The notes beneath the pieces are model-generated. The model was not told the DNA's origin. It saw only the letters and a list, made by a program, of their open reading frames with translations, and did not search any database. Source: Streptomyces sp. NBC_00289 (GTDB lineage Bacteria > Actinomycetota > Actinomycetes > Streptomycetales > Streptomycetaceae). From it: a stretch of 64,000 bases of DNA. Positions 35,353 to 43,809 of the stretch are shown one piece after another; the stretch's first letter is position 1; the number at the start of each line of letters is the position of its first letter. A program made the translations under genes and the position numbers. The stretch covers positions 9,300,001-9,364,000 of the forward strand of contig NZ_CP108046.1 of NCBI RefSeq assembly GCF_041435115.1, written 5' to 3'.

Positions 35353-36185
35353 GGCTTCAGGAACCCGGCCTGGGTCAGGACCTGCCGGCCCTCGGCGGAC
35401 TGGACGAGCGCGATGAACGCCTTGGCGGCGGCCGCGTTCGGGGCGTCCTTGAGGAGCGCGATCGGGTAGTCGTTGACGGCGTCGGCCGATTCGGGGAAGT
35501 CCACGCCCTCCACCTTGTCACCCGCGGCCTTCACGTCGGTCTTGTAGACGACGGCGGCGTCGGCCTCCTTCAGGACCACCTTGTTCAGGGCGGACTTGAC
35601 GTCCTCCTCATAGGAGACCGGGGTGAGCTTCAGCTTGCCGGCGTCGAGGGCCTTCTGGGCGGCGGCACCGCACGGCACGGCCTTGTCGCACAGCACGACC
35701 TTCAGCTTCGACGTGGTGAGGTCCTTGAGGGAGGCGACCTTGTCCGGGTTGCCCGGGAGGGTGGCGATCTCCAGCTGGTTGCGCACGAAGGTGGTGGGCG
35801 TGCCGTCGGCGTCCCCCTTGTCCGTCACGATCGCCATCGTCTTGGGGCTGGCAGCAGCGAACACGTCGGCGGGTGCGCCGCCGGTGATGCTCGCGGCGAG
35901 GGTGTCGCTGCCGCCGAAGCTGAAGGTCACCTTCGTCCCGGGGTGGGCCTTCTCGAAGTCCTTGCCCAGCGTCGTGAAGCTCTCCTTCAGGGACGCGGCG
36001 GCGAAGACGGTCACGTCGCCCGAGAGCTTGTCCGAGGCCGAGGCCGAGGCAGTGGCGGAGGAACCCGACTTCGCGGAGGAGTCCGAGTCGGAGGACGAGC
36101 AGGCGCTCAGGGCCAGCAGGGCGGCGGCGCCCGCGCCGGTCACCTGCAGCGTCCGACGGGTCCGGCGAGCGGAACGAGTGATCAC
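35349..36185 (-). CDS. modA: Molybdate-binding lipoprotein
   Basis: A 278-residue binding protein from GTG 36185 with GGGAG upstream. The signal peptide ends in the lipobox LSAC (Cys29) and is followed by a Ser/Ala-rich tether. The mature part has VTVFAAASLKESF, VTFSFGGSDTLAASI, ADVFAAASPK and the hinge AADAAVVYKTDV regions characteristic of ModA. Ser residues in AAAS and GGS are expected ligands of the oxyanion. It is the first gene of modABC; the 309 bp upstream to the tetR stop is its promoter region, where I found no clear ModE-type palindrome. Confidence 0.93.
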   Translation of the reverse strand: MITRSARRTRRTLQVTGAGAAALLALSACSSSDSDSSAKSGSSATASASASDKLSGDVTVFAAASLKESFTTLGKDFEKAHPGTKVTFSFGGSDTLAASITGGAPADVFAAASPKTMAIVTDKGDADGTPTTFVRNQLEIATLPGNPDKVASLKDLTTSKLKVVLCDKAVPCGAAAQKALDAGKLKLTPVSYEEDVKSALNKVVLKEADAAVVYKTDVKAAGDKVEGVDFPESADAVNDYPIALLKDAPNAAAAKAFIALVQSAEGRQVLTQAGFLKP

Positions 36186-36494
36186 GGGTGTACTCCCTCT
36201 GGTCCTGACGGACGCAATCCCCTGCGGTCTTGGCGGACCGCGACGAGCCGGGCCACCGGATCATCTCCGGCCAGGCCCTCACCGCCTGTGCCCGGCACGT
36301 GCACCGGGCCGAGCGGGGGTAGGCGGCAGCGCCCCCGATCCGCCAGGTGCACATATGCCGATGATACTGCCGCAGATGCGAGGGGAAAGTCACCTGTCAC
36401 TTCGCATGAGCCGGATCATTGTTTGTCTGGCATGGCATGTGCGTTTGTACGGAACGCGGGTCCGGCTGCGGCCCTCGGAGATGCGGTCCGTGGT

Positions 36495-37112
36495 TCAGTC
36501 CTCCGCAGCCGCCGGAACGGCGGCCGGGGGGTCCGTCGCGTGGGCGCCGCTCGTGCGCAGGCCGTCGTACAGGATGGCCAGGACGGGTTCGCGGGCGGCG
36601 CCGCCACCGAGGTTGCGCAGGGCGTACAGCACTCCGCCGAGCACGGCCATGAGGTCGGCGATGCCGATGTCACCGCGGACGGCACCGCTTTTCTGGGCGC
36701 GGACCAGGAGATGGCCGATGGCTTCGTGGAGCCGGGTGACGTCGGTGGCCAGCGCCGTCCGGACCTCGACCCCGGCACCTGCCAACGTGTCGACGAGATC
36801 CGCCTTCTCGGCCGCGTCCTCGACGACCTGGCCCAGTACGGTGACGAGGGCCGCCGCGGGGTCGTCGGCGTGCCGCAACGCCTGCGCACGTTCGACAAGG
36901 CGGCGGACTCGCTCCTGGACGACGGCTTCGAGCAGCGACTCCTTGGTCGGGAAGTGGCGGTAGAGGGTTCCCGGCCCGACGCCCGCGCGGCGCGCGATCT
37001 CATCCAGGGGAACGGCGACTCCCTCGGCTGCGAACGCCGTCCGTGCCACCTCCAGCAGCCGGTCCCGGTTCCGACGGGCGTCAGCCCGAAGCGGCCGTGG
37101 CTCTCCTCCCAC
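36495..37112 (-). CDS. TetR-family transcriptional repressor
   Basis: A 205-residue regulator from GTG 37112. The helix-turn-helix is in residues 28-65: VPLDEIARRAGVGPGTLYRHFPTK, a canonical TetR recognition unit. The C-terminal ligand domain is Ala/Leu/Arg rich and of normal length. It is divergent from the isochorismatase-like gene. Two similar boxes at 37135-37188 in the shared gap are probable operators, so it likely represses both itself and that gene. Confidence 0.9.
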   Translation of the reverse strand: MGGEPRPLRADARRNRDRLLEVARTAFAAEGVAVPLDEIARRAGVGPGTLYRHFPTKESLLEAVVQERVRRLVERAQALRHADDPAAALVTVLGQVVEDAAEKADLVDTLAGAGVEVRTALATDVTRLHEAIGHLLVRAQKSGAVRGDIGIADLMAVLGGVLYALRNLGGGAAREPVLAILYDGLRTSGAHATDPPAAVPAAAED

Positions 37113-37134
37113 GAATCTCCCTCGGTGGAACAGT

Positions 37135-37188
37135 AAGCGGGGCGCACTCTCCGCTTCATGCTAGCTTAACCGGGGCGCGCTCTCCGTA
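37135..37188. promoter_or_regulatory. Two repeated TetR-type operator boxes
   Basis: Box 1 (37135-37156) is the near-palindrome AAGCGG-N10-CCGCTT. Box 2 (37170-37188) repeats its core: both contain GGGGCGC(A/G)CTCTCCG. The centres are about 33 bp apart, three helical turns, on one face of the DNA. They lie between the divergent tetR and isochorismatase-like genes. Confidence 0.7.
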
Positions 37189-37316
37189 TCCGGTTGCGGC
37201 GCCACCGAACATCCTGCTGCCGTACGAGAATGCCTGGCTCGCGGCGCCCCGCCTACGCGACGCGGCGACGCCCTGACCACCACCGGCCCCCCACCCGCGA
37301 AGGAAGCCGAGATCCC

Positions 37317-37844
37317 ATGACGCTGGCCGCTCACGGAGCCGACCGGACGCGAACCGCCTTCCTCGCGCTCGACTACGCCACTCACATCGTCGAGAACTAC
37401 AGCCACGACCCGGACGTCACCGACCGGGCGGCGCACGCCATCGGCTCCGCCCGAAAGGCAGGCGCACCCGTCTTCCACATCACCCACGAGGCGATGCGGG
37501 ACCAGTTCCACCCCCTGCTCAGCCCCGCCGACGGCGAACCGGTGCTCGGCAAAAGGACGTTGGGCGCCTTCGGCACCACAGATCTGCACGAGCGCCTACA
37601 GACAGGCGGCATCCGTCGGATCATCCTCGGTGGCGTGGCCACCTCCGGCACGGTGCTGTCCACCGCACGGTGGGCCTACGACATCGGCTACGAGGTCCTG
37701 ATCTGTACGGATGCCTGTGCCGACCCGGATCCGCAGGTACACGCGGCCCTGGTGGACGAGTCGGTCTTCCCCGGCGGTTGGCTCGGCCTGTGGCGCATCG
37801 CCCGCATGGTGAACTCGGACGCGGTGACCGGCCTCCTGTCCTGA
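37317..37844 (+). CDS. Isochorismatase-like hydrolase fold, nucleophile replaced
   Basis: A cytoplasmic protein of 175 residues from ATG 37317. The isochorismatase fold is recognised from FLALDYA (Asp19), GKRTLGAF (Lys79) and the following GGVATSGTVLSTAR segment. In cysteine hydrolases of this superfamily the third catalytic residue is a Cys; at that place there is Thr112 (TSGTV). As in true isochorismatases, which also lack the Cys, it may hydrolyse a vinyl ether or have lost amidase activity. It is divergent from, and probably controlled by, the TetR regulator. The start has only a weak AGGAAG further upstream. Confidence 0.85.
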   Translation: MTLAAHGADRTRTAFLALDYATHIVENYSHDPDVTDRAAHAIGSARKAGAPVFHITHEAMRDQFHPLLSPADGEPVLGKRTLGAFGTTDLHERLQTGGIRRIILGGVATSGTVLSTARWAYDIGYEVLICTDACADPDPQVHAALVDESVFPGGWLGLWRIARMVNSDAVTGLLS

Positions 37845-37966
37845 CGACGCGCGAGGCCGACACGCGTCGCCCGGGCGGCGTACGGGCAGATGCGTTCAGT
37901 CGAGAACACGGCGGCGAGAAGCTCCGGCGACGCCTCCGGCAGCCCTCGCCCGCGCGGGCACGCGGA

Positions 37967-38320
37967 TCACTCCGGATGGGCCACCGCGTCCTTCTGCAGT
38001 TCCACCGCCGCCAGCAGGCTCAGCTTCCGCTCCGCCTGGCGCAGTGCCTTCACCGCCGCGACCGAGCCGATGTCGCCGGTGAAGCCAGCGGCGGCCAGCC
38101 GGGAGCGGACCCAGCGGGCGCGCAGTTGCGGTTCGCTCGCGGCGGCGGTCGACTCGACCAGCGCGGCGGCGCGTTCGAGGCCCGGTCGCTCCTCGGGCGA
38201 TGCCTCGTCCAGCGCCCGGCGGAGGGCGGCCGCGACGATGTCGGCGTCCCGGACGAGCAGGACGAAGTTGTGTTTCGTGTTGAGTCCCGTGATTCCTCGC
38301 ATGCGGATCACCGTGGCCAT
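37967..38320 (-). CDS. Small helical protein of unknown function
   Basis: A 117-residue protein from ATG 38320 with AAGGA upstream. It is mostly alpha-helical and rich in Ala, Arg and Glu: ADIVAAALRRALDEASPEER, AAALVESTAAASEPQLRARW, AVKALRQAERKLSLLAAVEL. There is no signal peptide, membrane helix or known motif. Codon use matches that of real genes, and the frame is closed by stops. Downstream is convergent to the isochorismatase-like gene. The 415 bp between this start and the next lipoprotein shows no convincing gene. Confidence 0.6.
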   Translation of the reverse strand: MATVIRMRGITGLNTKHNFVLLVRDADIVAAALRRALDEASPEERPGLERAAALVESTAAASEPQLRARWVRSRLAAAGFTGDIGSVAAVKALRQAERKLSLLAAVELQKDAVAHPE

Positions 38321-38706
38321 CAGGTTCCTTGTACGGCAAGCGATTTGAGGTGTTCCAGAGGGTGGGCCGGGACGAACACGGCCCGGCGTCGCGCTGTCGC
38401 GTGAGGTGGAGCCGCCCACCGCCCTCCATGCCCGTCGACGAGGCCGGGCTGGGCCGCCTCGGGTACCGCCGTGCCGCCGTACGGGTGGACAGCGGCACGG
38501 CGCGGTCATCCGGTTCCACACACGGATGCCCGCCGGGGCCCGAGCGGCAGGAGGGTCCCCTCACTGTGATCCACGAGACCTGGCACCGCGCGATCTGCCG
38601 ACTCCCAGAACCGTTCTCCCGTCACTCCCGTCTCCATGGTCGAAGCGGCACCTCGACGAGACGCTGCGCGGTGTCGTCAAGGCGTATGGATGTCATGGAA
38701 GGACTT

Positions 38707-38736
38707 CGAGAACGGTGTTAGCGAGAACGGTGTTAG
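38707..38736. repeat. 15-bp tandem duplication over a start-codon region
   Basis: CGAGAACGGTGTTAG occurs twice without a gap (38707-38721 and 38722-38736). The unit is five codons long and contains a GTG in frame with the lipoprotein gene, so the duplication produced several possible starts (38715, 38730 and the GTG at 38736 just after it). Confidence 0.9.
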
Positions 38737-39371
38737 TGAGTCACAGGAAGAGGGCCATCGGCTGGATCGCCGGGAGCGCGCTGGCGGCGGCGGTCATGGG
38801 CCTCACGGGCTGCTCGGACAGTACGGATTCCACCGCGGACAAGGAGTCGGCCGCGAGCAGCTCGCCCGCAGCTGACACCGACAAGTCGGAGGAGGGGAAG
38901 CCCGAGGACGCTTCGGCGTCGTCGCGGGCCTCGGCCGCCGGCCAGTCCACGGCCGAGGGGGCCGTTGCCGCGTGGGTCACCGCGGTGGTCAAGGGTGAGG
39001 TGAAGGACGCTTGCCTGCTGATGGGGGAAGCAGCCAAGGGCTCGTCGCCCGCGCGAGCGGGAAGCGAGGCGACGTGTGACGGCGACGCGCCTCAGGGAAA
39101 GCAGATGGAGAAGAACATCGGGCAGTTCCGTGAGGCGTTCACGCCCGAGCCGCCCACGGACGACCCGAAGGTCGACGTCGCCAAGGTCCCGGCCACCGGT
39201 GGCAAGGCAGTGGTCCCCGCCGACAAGATCACCGTCGACGGACAGACGCTCGACAAGATCATCCTTTCCCACTCCACCGGGGTGAAGTCCGGACAGCTGG
39301 ACGTCAAGGTGCATTCCACCAAGATCGACGAAGCCTGGTACGTGACGGATCTCGACCTCGACATCGGCTGA
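38736..39371 (+). CDS. Putative lipoprotein of unknown function
   Basis: A 211-residue lipoprotein. The lipobox is LTGC (Cys26 from GTG 38736), followed by a Ser/Asp/Ala/Glu-rich tether of about 45 residues and a small folded domain (AEGAVAAWVTAVVKGEVKDA ... DAWYVTDLDLDIG). The domain outline, with a helix then strands, resembles the NTF2/SnoaL-like lipoproteins found in many streptomycetes, but the match is by pattern only. The exact start is unclear because of a 15-bp duplication. The neighbouring genes give no clue about its role. Confidence 0.7.
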   Translation: MSHRKRAIGWIAGSALAAAVMGLTGCSDSTDSTADKESAASSSPAADTDKSEEGKPEDASASSRASAAGQSTAEGAVAAWVTAVVKGEVKDACLLMGEAAKGSSPARAGSEATCDGDAPQGKQMEKNIGQFREAFTPEPPTDDPKVDVAKVPATGGKAVVPADKITVDGQTLDKIILSHSTGVKSGQLDVKVHSTKIDEAWYVTDLDLDIG

Positions 39372-39471
39372 GCGGTTTCGGCCGGATCAGCTGATCGACG
39401 GTCCGGGTGGGCGTTGACTGAAGTGCGGTGAGCACGGATCGAGCCGCCACTCCCGGGCCGTATGCCGCGGA

Positions 39472-40293
39472 TCAGCGACGCGCACGGGCAAGCAGGGCCG
39501 CGTGCGGCAGCGTCAGCACACCGTCCCCGTCGGCGAACTCCGAGCTGAACAGATCGAAGTGGCGCTTGATTTCGGCGCGGATCCGCGGAGTCTGGCTCCG
39601 CACCATCTGTCCGCCGAACGCCACGCCGGCCGCAGGACCGCTCCACCACTCCTCGGCGCTGGTGCGGTGGTCCCACCGCACCGTCTCGCACGCCGCCTCG
39701 CGCAGCCCCGCCGACTCCATCAACCCGGTCAGGCCCCTCTCGTCGCGGGGAAAGTCATCTTCAGGAGCGATGCCCGCGGGCAGGTGAGGTGGGCGTACGG
39801 CACCGGCGGCCTGTATGGCGCGCCCCAGCAAGGCTTGTCCCGCTGCCGGGGGAGCCGCCCAGATCGTCAGCGCGATCCGCCCGCCCGGCTTCACGACCCG
39901 GCGCAACTCGGCCAGGGCGACGGTGGGCCGGCCCACGTGGTTCAACACGAAGTTGGCCACCACGGCGTCGAACTCGCCGTCACCAAAAGGCAGTTCGGGG
40001 AGTACGGCGACACGCACATCAGCGGCGGGCGCGGACCGCGCGGCCAACTGGACCATGGTGGGTTCCGCGTCCACAGCCGTCACCGTCGCCCCCCGGGCGC
40101 ACGCAGCGGCGGCAACCGTGCCCGGTCCCGTTCCCACGTCGAGCATCCGCTCGCCCGGCCCCACTCCGGCGGCGTCGAGCAGTTGCCGCGTCGGATAGGC
40201 GCACAGCTTGGCGAAGCTTCCGGCGTAAGCGGCAGCCCGGCCTGCCCACATGAGCCGTTCACTCTCGTCGAACCCCGTGACCGACCCCGGCAC
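39472..40293 (-). CDS. Class I SAM-dependent methyltransferase
   Basis: A cytoplasmic methyltransferase of about 273 residues. GTG 40293 is chosen because AGGTGGG is close upstream; a start 36 bp further up is possible. Motif I is LDVGTGPGTVAAAA (SAM-binding Gly loop), motif II AVDAEPTMV, motif III about FDAVVANFVLNHVG and motif post-III RRVVKPGGRIALTIW. This matches the Methyltransf_11/25 group, which methylates small molecules such as menaquinone precursors, antibiotics or sterol-like compounds. No biosynthetic genes adjoin it, so the substrate is open. Confidence 0.8.
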   Translation of the reverse strand: MPGSVTGFDESERLMWAGRAAAYAGSFAKLCAYPTRQLLDAAGVGPGERMLDVGTGPGTVAAAACARGATVTAVDAEPTMVQLAARSAPAADVRVAVLPELPFGDGEFDAVVANFVLNHVGRPTVALAELRRVVKPGGRIALTIWAAPPAAGQALLGRAIQAAGAVRPPHLPAGIAPEDDFPRDERGLTGLMESAGLREAACETVRWDHRTSAEEWWSGPAAGVAFGGQMVRSQTPRIRAEIKRHFDLFSSEFADGDGVLTLPHAALLARARR

Positions 40294-40484
40294 CCTGCCC
40301 ACCTCAGCTGAAGATCCACCCGACGCCACGACCCTAACCCGCGGTCTGATCAGCGCGGAAGGCTCGCGCAGCCTGCCCCGCCGCGAGACGGTGATGTGCT
40401 GGGCGGCCGCGTACCCGCCCAGGGTGAGGAGTTGCCCGGTGGGGACACCACCGACGGTGGGGAGTTGGTGCAGGGAAGCAATGA

Positions 40485-40523
40485 GCCGCCCCCTCCGTGC
40501 GTGTGCTCGCGGGAGGGGGCGGC
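40485..40523 (-). terminator. Terminator of the lamin-tail protein gene
   Basis: A perfect 12-bp stem (GCCGCCCCCTCC / GGAGGGGGCGGC) with a 15-base loop, 20 bp beyond the stop of the lamin-tail gene. Downstream to the methyltransferase start (40294-40484) I see no other gene. Confidence 0.75.
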
Positions 40524-40543
40524 GTGGGGTATGCCGGCGAATA

Positions 40544-41038
40544 TCAGCCGTGGAAGGTGATGTAGCCGTTGCCGTCGCGGTCGTCGGCGCGCTTGGTGTA
40601 GGAGTGCACGTCTGCCCGGGAGCCGGTGGGCTTCACCAGGTAGATGGTGTCCTTGTCGTTGTTCCAGATGAAGTTGCAGTTCTGGCGGTAGACGACGTTG
40701 CCGGCGTCGGAGTCGGTCCCGCGGCCGCCTCGCAGCTTCACGTAGTCGCCGGGCTCGAGCTTGTGGCTGGAGTCGAACGTGAACTTGTTGCCGACCGCGT
40801 CCTTGACGACGTAACCCTGGAGGTTGACGGTCTTGGTGTGCGAGTAGTTCTTGATGGTCAGGTATTCGTTCTTGGTGTTGCCGCCCGAGCATCTGTTGGA
40901 GTCGCTGCCGGGCGCGTCGTACTGGACGCCCTTGAGCTTCAGCGCGGACGTGTACTCGGTGGCTGCGGCGGGGCCGGCGGCTATCAGGGCCAGCGTGCCC
41001 GCTGCGGCGACTGCGGCCAGGGTGTGGCGCATACGCAT
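40544..41038 (-). CDS. Secreted lamin-tail-domain protein
   Basis: A small secreted protein of 164 residues. The Sec signal peptide ends near AAATEYTS (after about residue 26). The mature part is one lamin-tail (LTD) domain: NEYLTIKNYSHTKTVNLQGY, then DYVKLRGGRG and YRQNCNFIWNNDKDTIYL. LTD domains are immunoglobulin-like beta-sandwiches that occur alone or with nucleases and cell-surface enzymes. Two Cys residues (in SNRCSGG and RQNCNF) may form a disulfide. ATG 41038 has GGGGGGA upstream. In its promoter region two direct copies of GTGTACAA (41111 and 41122) are one helical turn apart. Confidence 0.85.
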   Translation of the reverse strand: MRMRHTLAAVAAAGTLALIAAGPAAATEYTSALKLKGVQYDAPGSDSNRCSGGNTKNEYLTIKNYSHTKTVNLQGYVVKDAVGNKFTFDSSHKLEPGDYVKLRGGRGTDSDAGNVVYRQNCNFIWNNDKDTIYLVKPTGSRADVHSYTKRADDRDGNGYITFHG

Positions 41039-41185
41039 GAGGAATCCCCCCTCGGTGGTGCGAATAGTGCGCCTGGAGCATACCGGATGTGATCATGTGG
41101 TGGCCCCCATGTGTACAACACGTGTACAAACGGTGAAGCACGCCTTACAGTGGCGATTTCGCCCCGCTTTCGGGTGGTCGCGGAA

Positions 41186-41210
41186 GGGGCCCGTCGTCGA
41201 CGGGCCCCTC
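41186..41210 (-). terminator. Terminator of the GH92 gene
   Basis: AGGGGCCCGT and ACGGGCCCCT form a perfect 10-bp stem around a five-base loop, about 70 bp beyond the GH92 stop. It insulates the lamin-tail gene, which starts further along on the same strand. Confidence 0.75.
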
Positions 41211-41280
41211 GGCGTGCCGCAGCCAGTGGTGGCCACCGGTCGAAGCCGCCGCGCGCATGAAGTGCTTCAACCGAGGGTGC

Positions 41281-43632
41281 TCAGCCCCGGTGGCCGGCCG
41301 CGGGCCGGTTCAGCGCGGGCGGCCCCGCGTCGGCGGCCGTTCCCCATCCGGACGGCTCGGTGCCGACCGAGAACGCGAGTGACCGCATGTCCCGCAGGGC
41401 ATCGGTCGTGAGATACGTGCGGCCGTACGGGGACCCGTCGACGCGGGCCGACTGGATGTAATGGCGGCCGTCGGAGGTGCCGGGCGCCGTCACCGTGAGC
41501 GCCCCACGCGGGTAGTAGCGTCGGTCGAGTGTGAGGTCGACCCGTTCGAAGACGGGGGTGGACAGACCCCAGGTGTCGTAGCCGGGCTGCACCGGGAAGA
41601 TGCCGATCGACGACAGCACGTTCCAGGCGGACATCGTGCCGAGGTCGTCGTTGCCCGTCATGCCGGTCGGGGTGTCGGTGAACAGGGTCAGCGCGGCGTG
41701 CACCACGTCGGTGGTCTTCCAGGGCCGGCCGGTGGAGAGGTAGGTGTACGGGGCGATGAGGTCGGGTTCGTTCTGCGGGTTGTACTTGTCCGCGTTGTAG
41801 TAGTCGTACGGGCCGTTCACCCACACCTCGCGGGCGGTCTTCGCGGGATCCCGCACGAGTTGCTCGTAGGCGAAGAAGGAGTCCAGCCGGTCGTTGGCCG
41901 CCTGCTTGCCGCCGATCAGGTCGACCATGCCCGGCAGGTCCTGCGGTACGAGCCACTGGTACTGCCAGGAGGTGCCCTCGTGGAACCCCTCGCTCTGGGC
42001 CGGGTCGGCCGGCCCGGTGAAGGCGCCGGAGGCGTCACGCGCACGGAAGAAGCCGGTCGAGGAGTCGAAGATCCTGCGGTAGTTCTGGGCCCGGGCGGAG
42101 TAGCGGGCGGCGTCCGCGGCGTGGCCGAGGTCGCGGGCCATGGCCCCGAGCATCGCGTCCGACAGGGCGTACTCCAGCGTCGCGGACGCGCCGTGGTCGT
42201 AGTCGGAGTCGCCGGGCTTCGCGTGCGGGCGGTCGTGGACGTAGGGCGCGAAGCCGTCGGCGATGTACTCCCGGTTGGCCTCGCGGCCCACGGCCGGCGA
42301 GTCGGCGGGCGGCACACCGTCGGCGTTGTTCTTCAGGGCGCGATAGGCCCGCTCCTCCCAGCCCTTGAGCAGCCCCTGTTGGTAGGCGTTGGTGAGGAAC
42401 GGAGTGACCGGGTCACCGGTCATGATGTTCGTCTCCACCGTGCCGTAGCCCCACTTGGGCAGCCAGCCGCTCTCCTCGTCGATCTTGATGACGGAAATCG
42501 CCATGTCGCGCGCCTCGCGCGGCGCGAGCAGGGACAGGAGCTGGGACTGGGTGCGGTAGGTGTCCCACAGCGACCAGTTCTGGTAGTACGTGAAGCCCCG
42601 CGCGCGGTGGATCTTCTGGTCCCAGCCGGTGTAGCGGCCGTCGGCGTCACTGCCGATGTTGGGCGCGAGGAAAGACCGGTACAGGGAGGAGTAGAACGTA
42701 CGCCGGAGGGCGTCGCCGCCACCCTGCGCGCGCACGTCGTCGAGCCGGTCCTCCCAGGCCTGGCGGGCGGCACCGCGGACCTGGTCGAAGGAACGACCGC
42801 CCTCCGCGCGGAGGTTGACGGCGGCGCCGTGGGCGTCGACGTACGACAGGGCGCTCGTAGCCTCGACGGTCCGGTCCCTGGTGGTGTCGAAGCGGACGTA
42901 GGCGCCGTCGCGCCCGCTCCTCGATCCGCCGGTGACGGTCGAGCCGTCCCAGGTGCCGTAGGCGGTGAACGGCCGGTCGAAGCGGGTGATCGTGTAGACG
43001 GTGTACGACTTGGTGTCCTGGCAGAAGCCGCTGCCGGTGATCGCGGTGCGCACGGTCCTGCTGTCGAGGACCTCGACCTTGGTGGAGACCGTCCGGTGCA
43101 GTGACTGGCCCGCGTTGAGCAGGACGTTGGCCTTGTCGGTGGCGGGGAAGGTGTAGCGCTGCACGCCGGTGCGCGCGGTCGCGGTCAACTCGGCGTCGAT
43201 GCCGGTCTTCAGGCCGACCTTGTAGTAACCGGGGCTCGCCTTCTCCGTGTCGTGGCTGAACTCGGCCTGATAGGTGGCGTAGTCCGTCTCGGTGACGTCA
43301 CCGGTGGTCGGCAGCACGGGCAGGTCGCCGCCCAGGCCGCAGCCGACGCCGGAGAGATGGACGAGTGAGAAGCCCCGGATGTGGTTCTGGGAGTAGTCGT
43401 ACCCGGTGTTGTGACCGGTGTCGGGTGAGAACTGCACCATCCCGAAGGGAACGGCCGCGCCGGGATAGGTGTTGCCCTCGTTCTGGGTCCCGATGAACGG
43501 GTTCACGAGATCGGTGAGCCGGGCGCCCGGTGCGGCGGCCTGGGCCGCCGCGGGGGCGACAAGGGCGGCGCCGAGCAGGGCGGCTGCCGCGGCCACCGTG
43601 CCCGCACCGCGTATCCGTTGGATCCATCTCAT
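41281..43632 (-). CDS. Secreted GH92 alpha-mannosidase
   Basis: A secreted glycosidase of 783 residues with a signal peptide ending near AQAAAPG. An N-terminal beta-sandwich (LVNPFIGTQNEGNTYPGAAV, FSPDTGHNTGYDYS, GVGCGLGGD) and a C-terminal (alpha/alpha)6 barrel (WDTYRTQ, GYGTVETNIMTGDPV, GNDDLGTMSAW) are typical of GH92. These Ca-dependent enzymes remove alpha-1,2-, 1,3- or 1,4-mannose from fungal or plant glycans by inversion. The Glu and Asp of the catalytic core are in the conserved blocks listed. A perfect palindrome (GACAACGTTGTC) is 27 bp upstream of the start, suggesting control by a LacI-type repressor. Just upstream of its promoter region, an ISAzo13-type element has inserted. Confidence 0.93.
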   Translation of the reverse strand: MRWIQRIRGAGTVAAAAALLGAALVAPAAAQAAAPGARLTDLVNPFIGTQNEGNTYPGAAVPFGMVQFSPDTGHNTGYDYSQNHIRGFSLVHLSGVGCGLGGDLPVLPTTGDVTETDYATYQAEFSHDTEKASPGYYKVGLKTGIDAELTATARTGVQRYTFPATDKANVLLNAGQSLHRTVSTKVEVLDSRTVRTAITGSGFCQDTKSYTVYTITRFDRPFTAYGTWDGSTVTGGSRSGRDGAYVRFDTTRDRTVEATSALSYVDAHGAAVNLRAEGGRSFDQVRGAARQAWEDRLDDVRAQGGGDALRRTFYSSLYRSFLAPNIGSDADGRYTGWDQKIHRARGFTYYQNWSLWDTYRTQSQLLSLLAPREARDMAISVIKIDEESGWLPKWGYGTVETNIMTGDPVTPFLTNAYQQGLLKGWEERAYRALKNNADGVPPADSPAVGREANREYIADGFAPYVHDRPHAKPGDSDYDHGASATLEYALSDAMLGAMARDLGHAADAARYSARAQNYRRIFDSSTGFFRARDASGAFTGPADPAQSEGFHEGTSWQYQWLVPQDLPGMVDLIGGKQAANDRLDSFFAYEQLVRDPAKTAREVWVNGPYDYYNADKYNPQNEPDLIAPYTYLSTGRPWKTTDVVHAALTLFTDTPTGMTGNDDLGTMSAWNVLSSIGIFPVQPGYDTWGLSTPVFERVDLTLDRRYYPRGALTVTAPGTSDGRHYIQSARVDGSPYGRTYLTTDALRDMRSLAFSVGTEPSGWGTAADAGPPALNRPAAGHRG

Positions 43633-43658
43633 GGGCGGAAGCGCCTCCCCGAAAGCCA

Positions 43659-43670
43659 GACAACGTTGTC
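43659..43670. promoter_or_regulatory. LacI-type operator upstream of the GH92 gene
   Basis: GACAACGTTGTC is a perfect 12-bp palindrome with a central CG pair, typical of LacI-family repressor sites on glycan genes in actinobacteria. It is 27 bp upstream of the GH92 ATG. The repressor is not in the window. Confidence 0.6.
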
Positions 43671-43809
43671 AGAGCGAGCGGGCTCAATTCTTTGCGTTGT
43701 GCGTGTACTCGTCAAGTACGGCGTGGTGGACGGCGGAGTCGAGTCCGTCCGGCGACCGCGTGGAAAACGCCCGGGGCGGCGCCGACGCCGCCCCGGGCGA
43801 CTTCACTTA

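Noticed and set aside
36186..36494. Plus-strand piece LADRDEPGHRIISGQAL considered as a MerR/BldC-type regulator remnant upstream of modA
   Set aside because: Too short, no helix-turn-helix in frame upstream, and the region is the expected modA promoter.
34983..37136. Plus-strand frame of 717 codons over modB, modA and tetR
   Set aside because: Antisense to three genes with clear families; repetitive Gly/Arg composition.
38321..38706. Frames of about 100-130 codons between the small helical protein and the lipoprotein
   Set aside because: Arg/Pro/Ser-rich sequence, no ribosome sites and no family resemblance in either strand.
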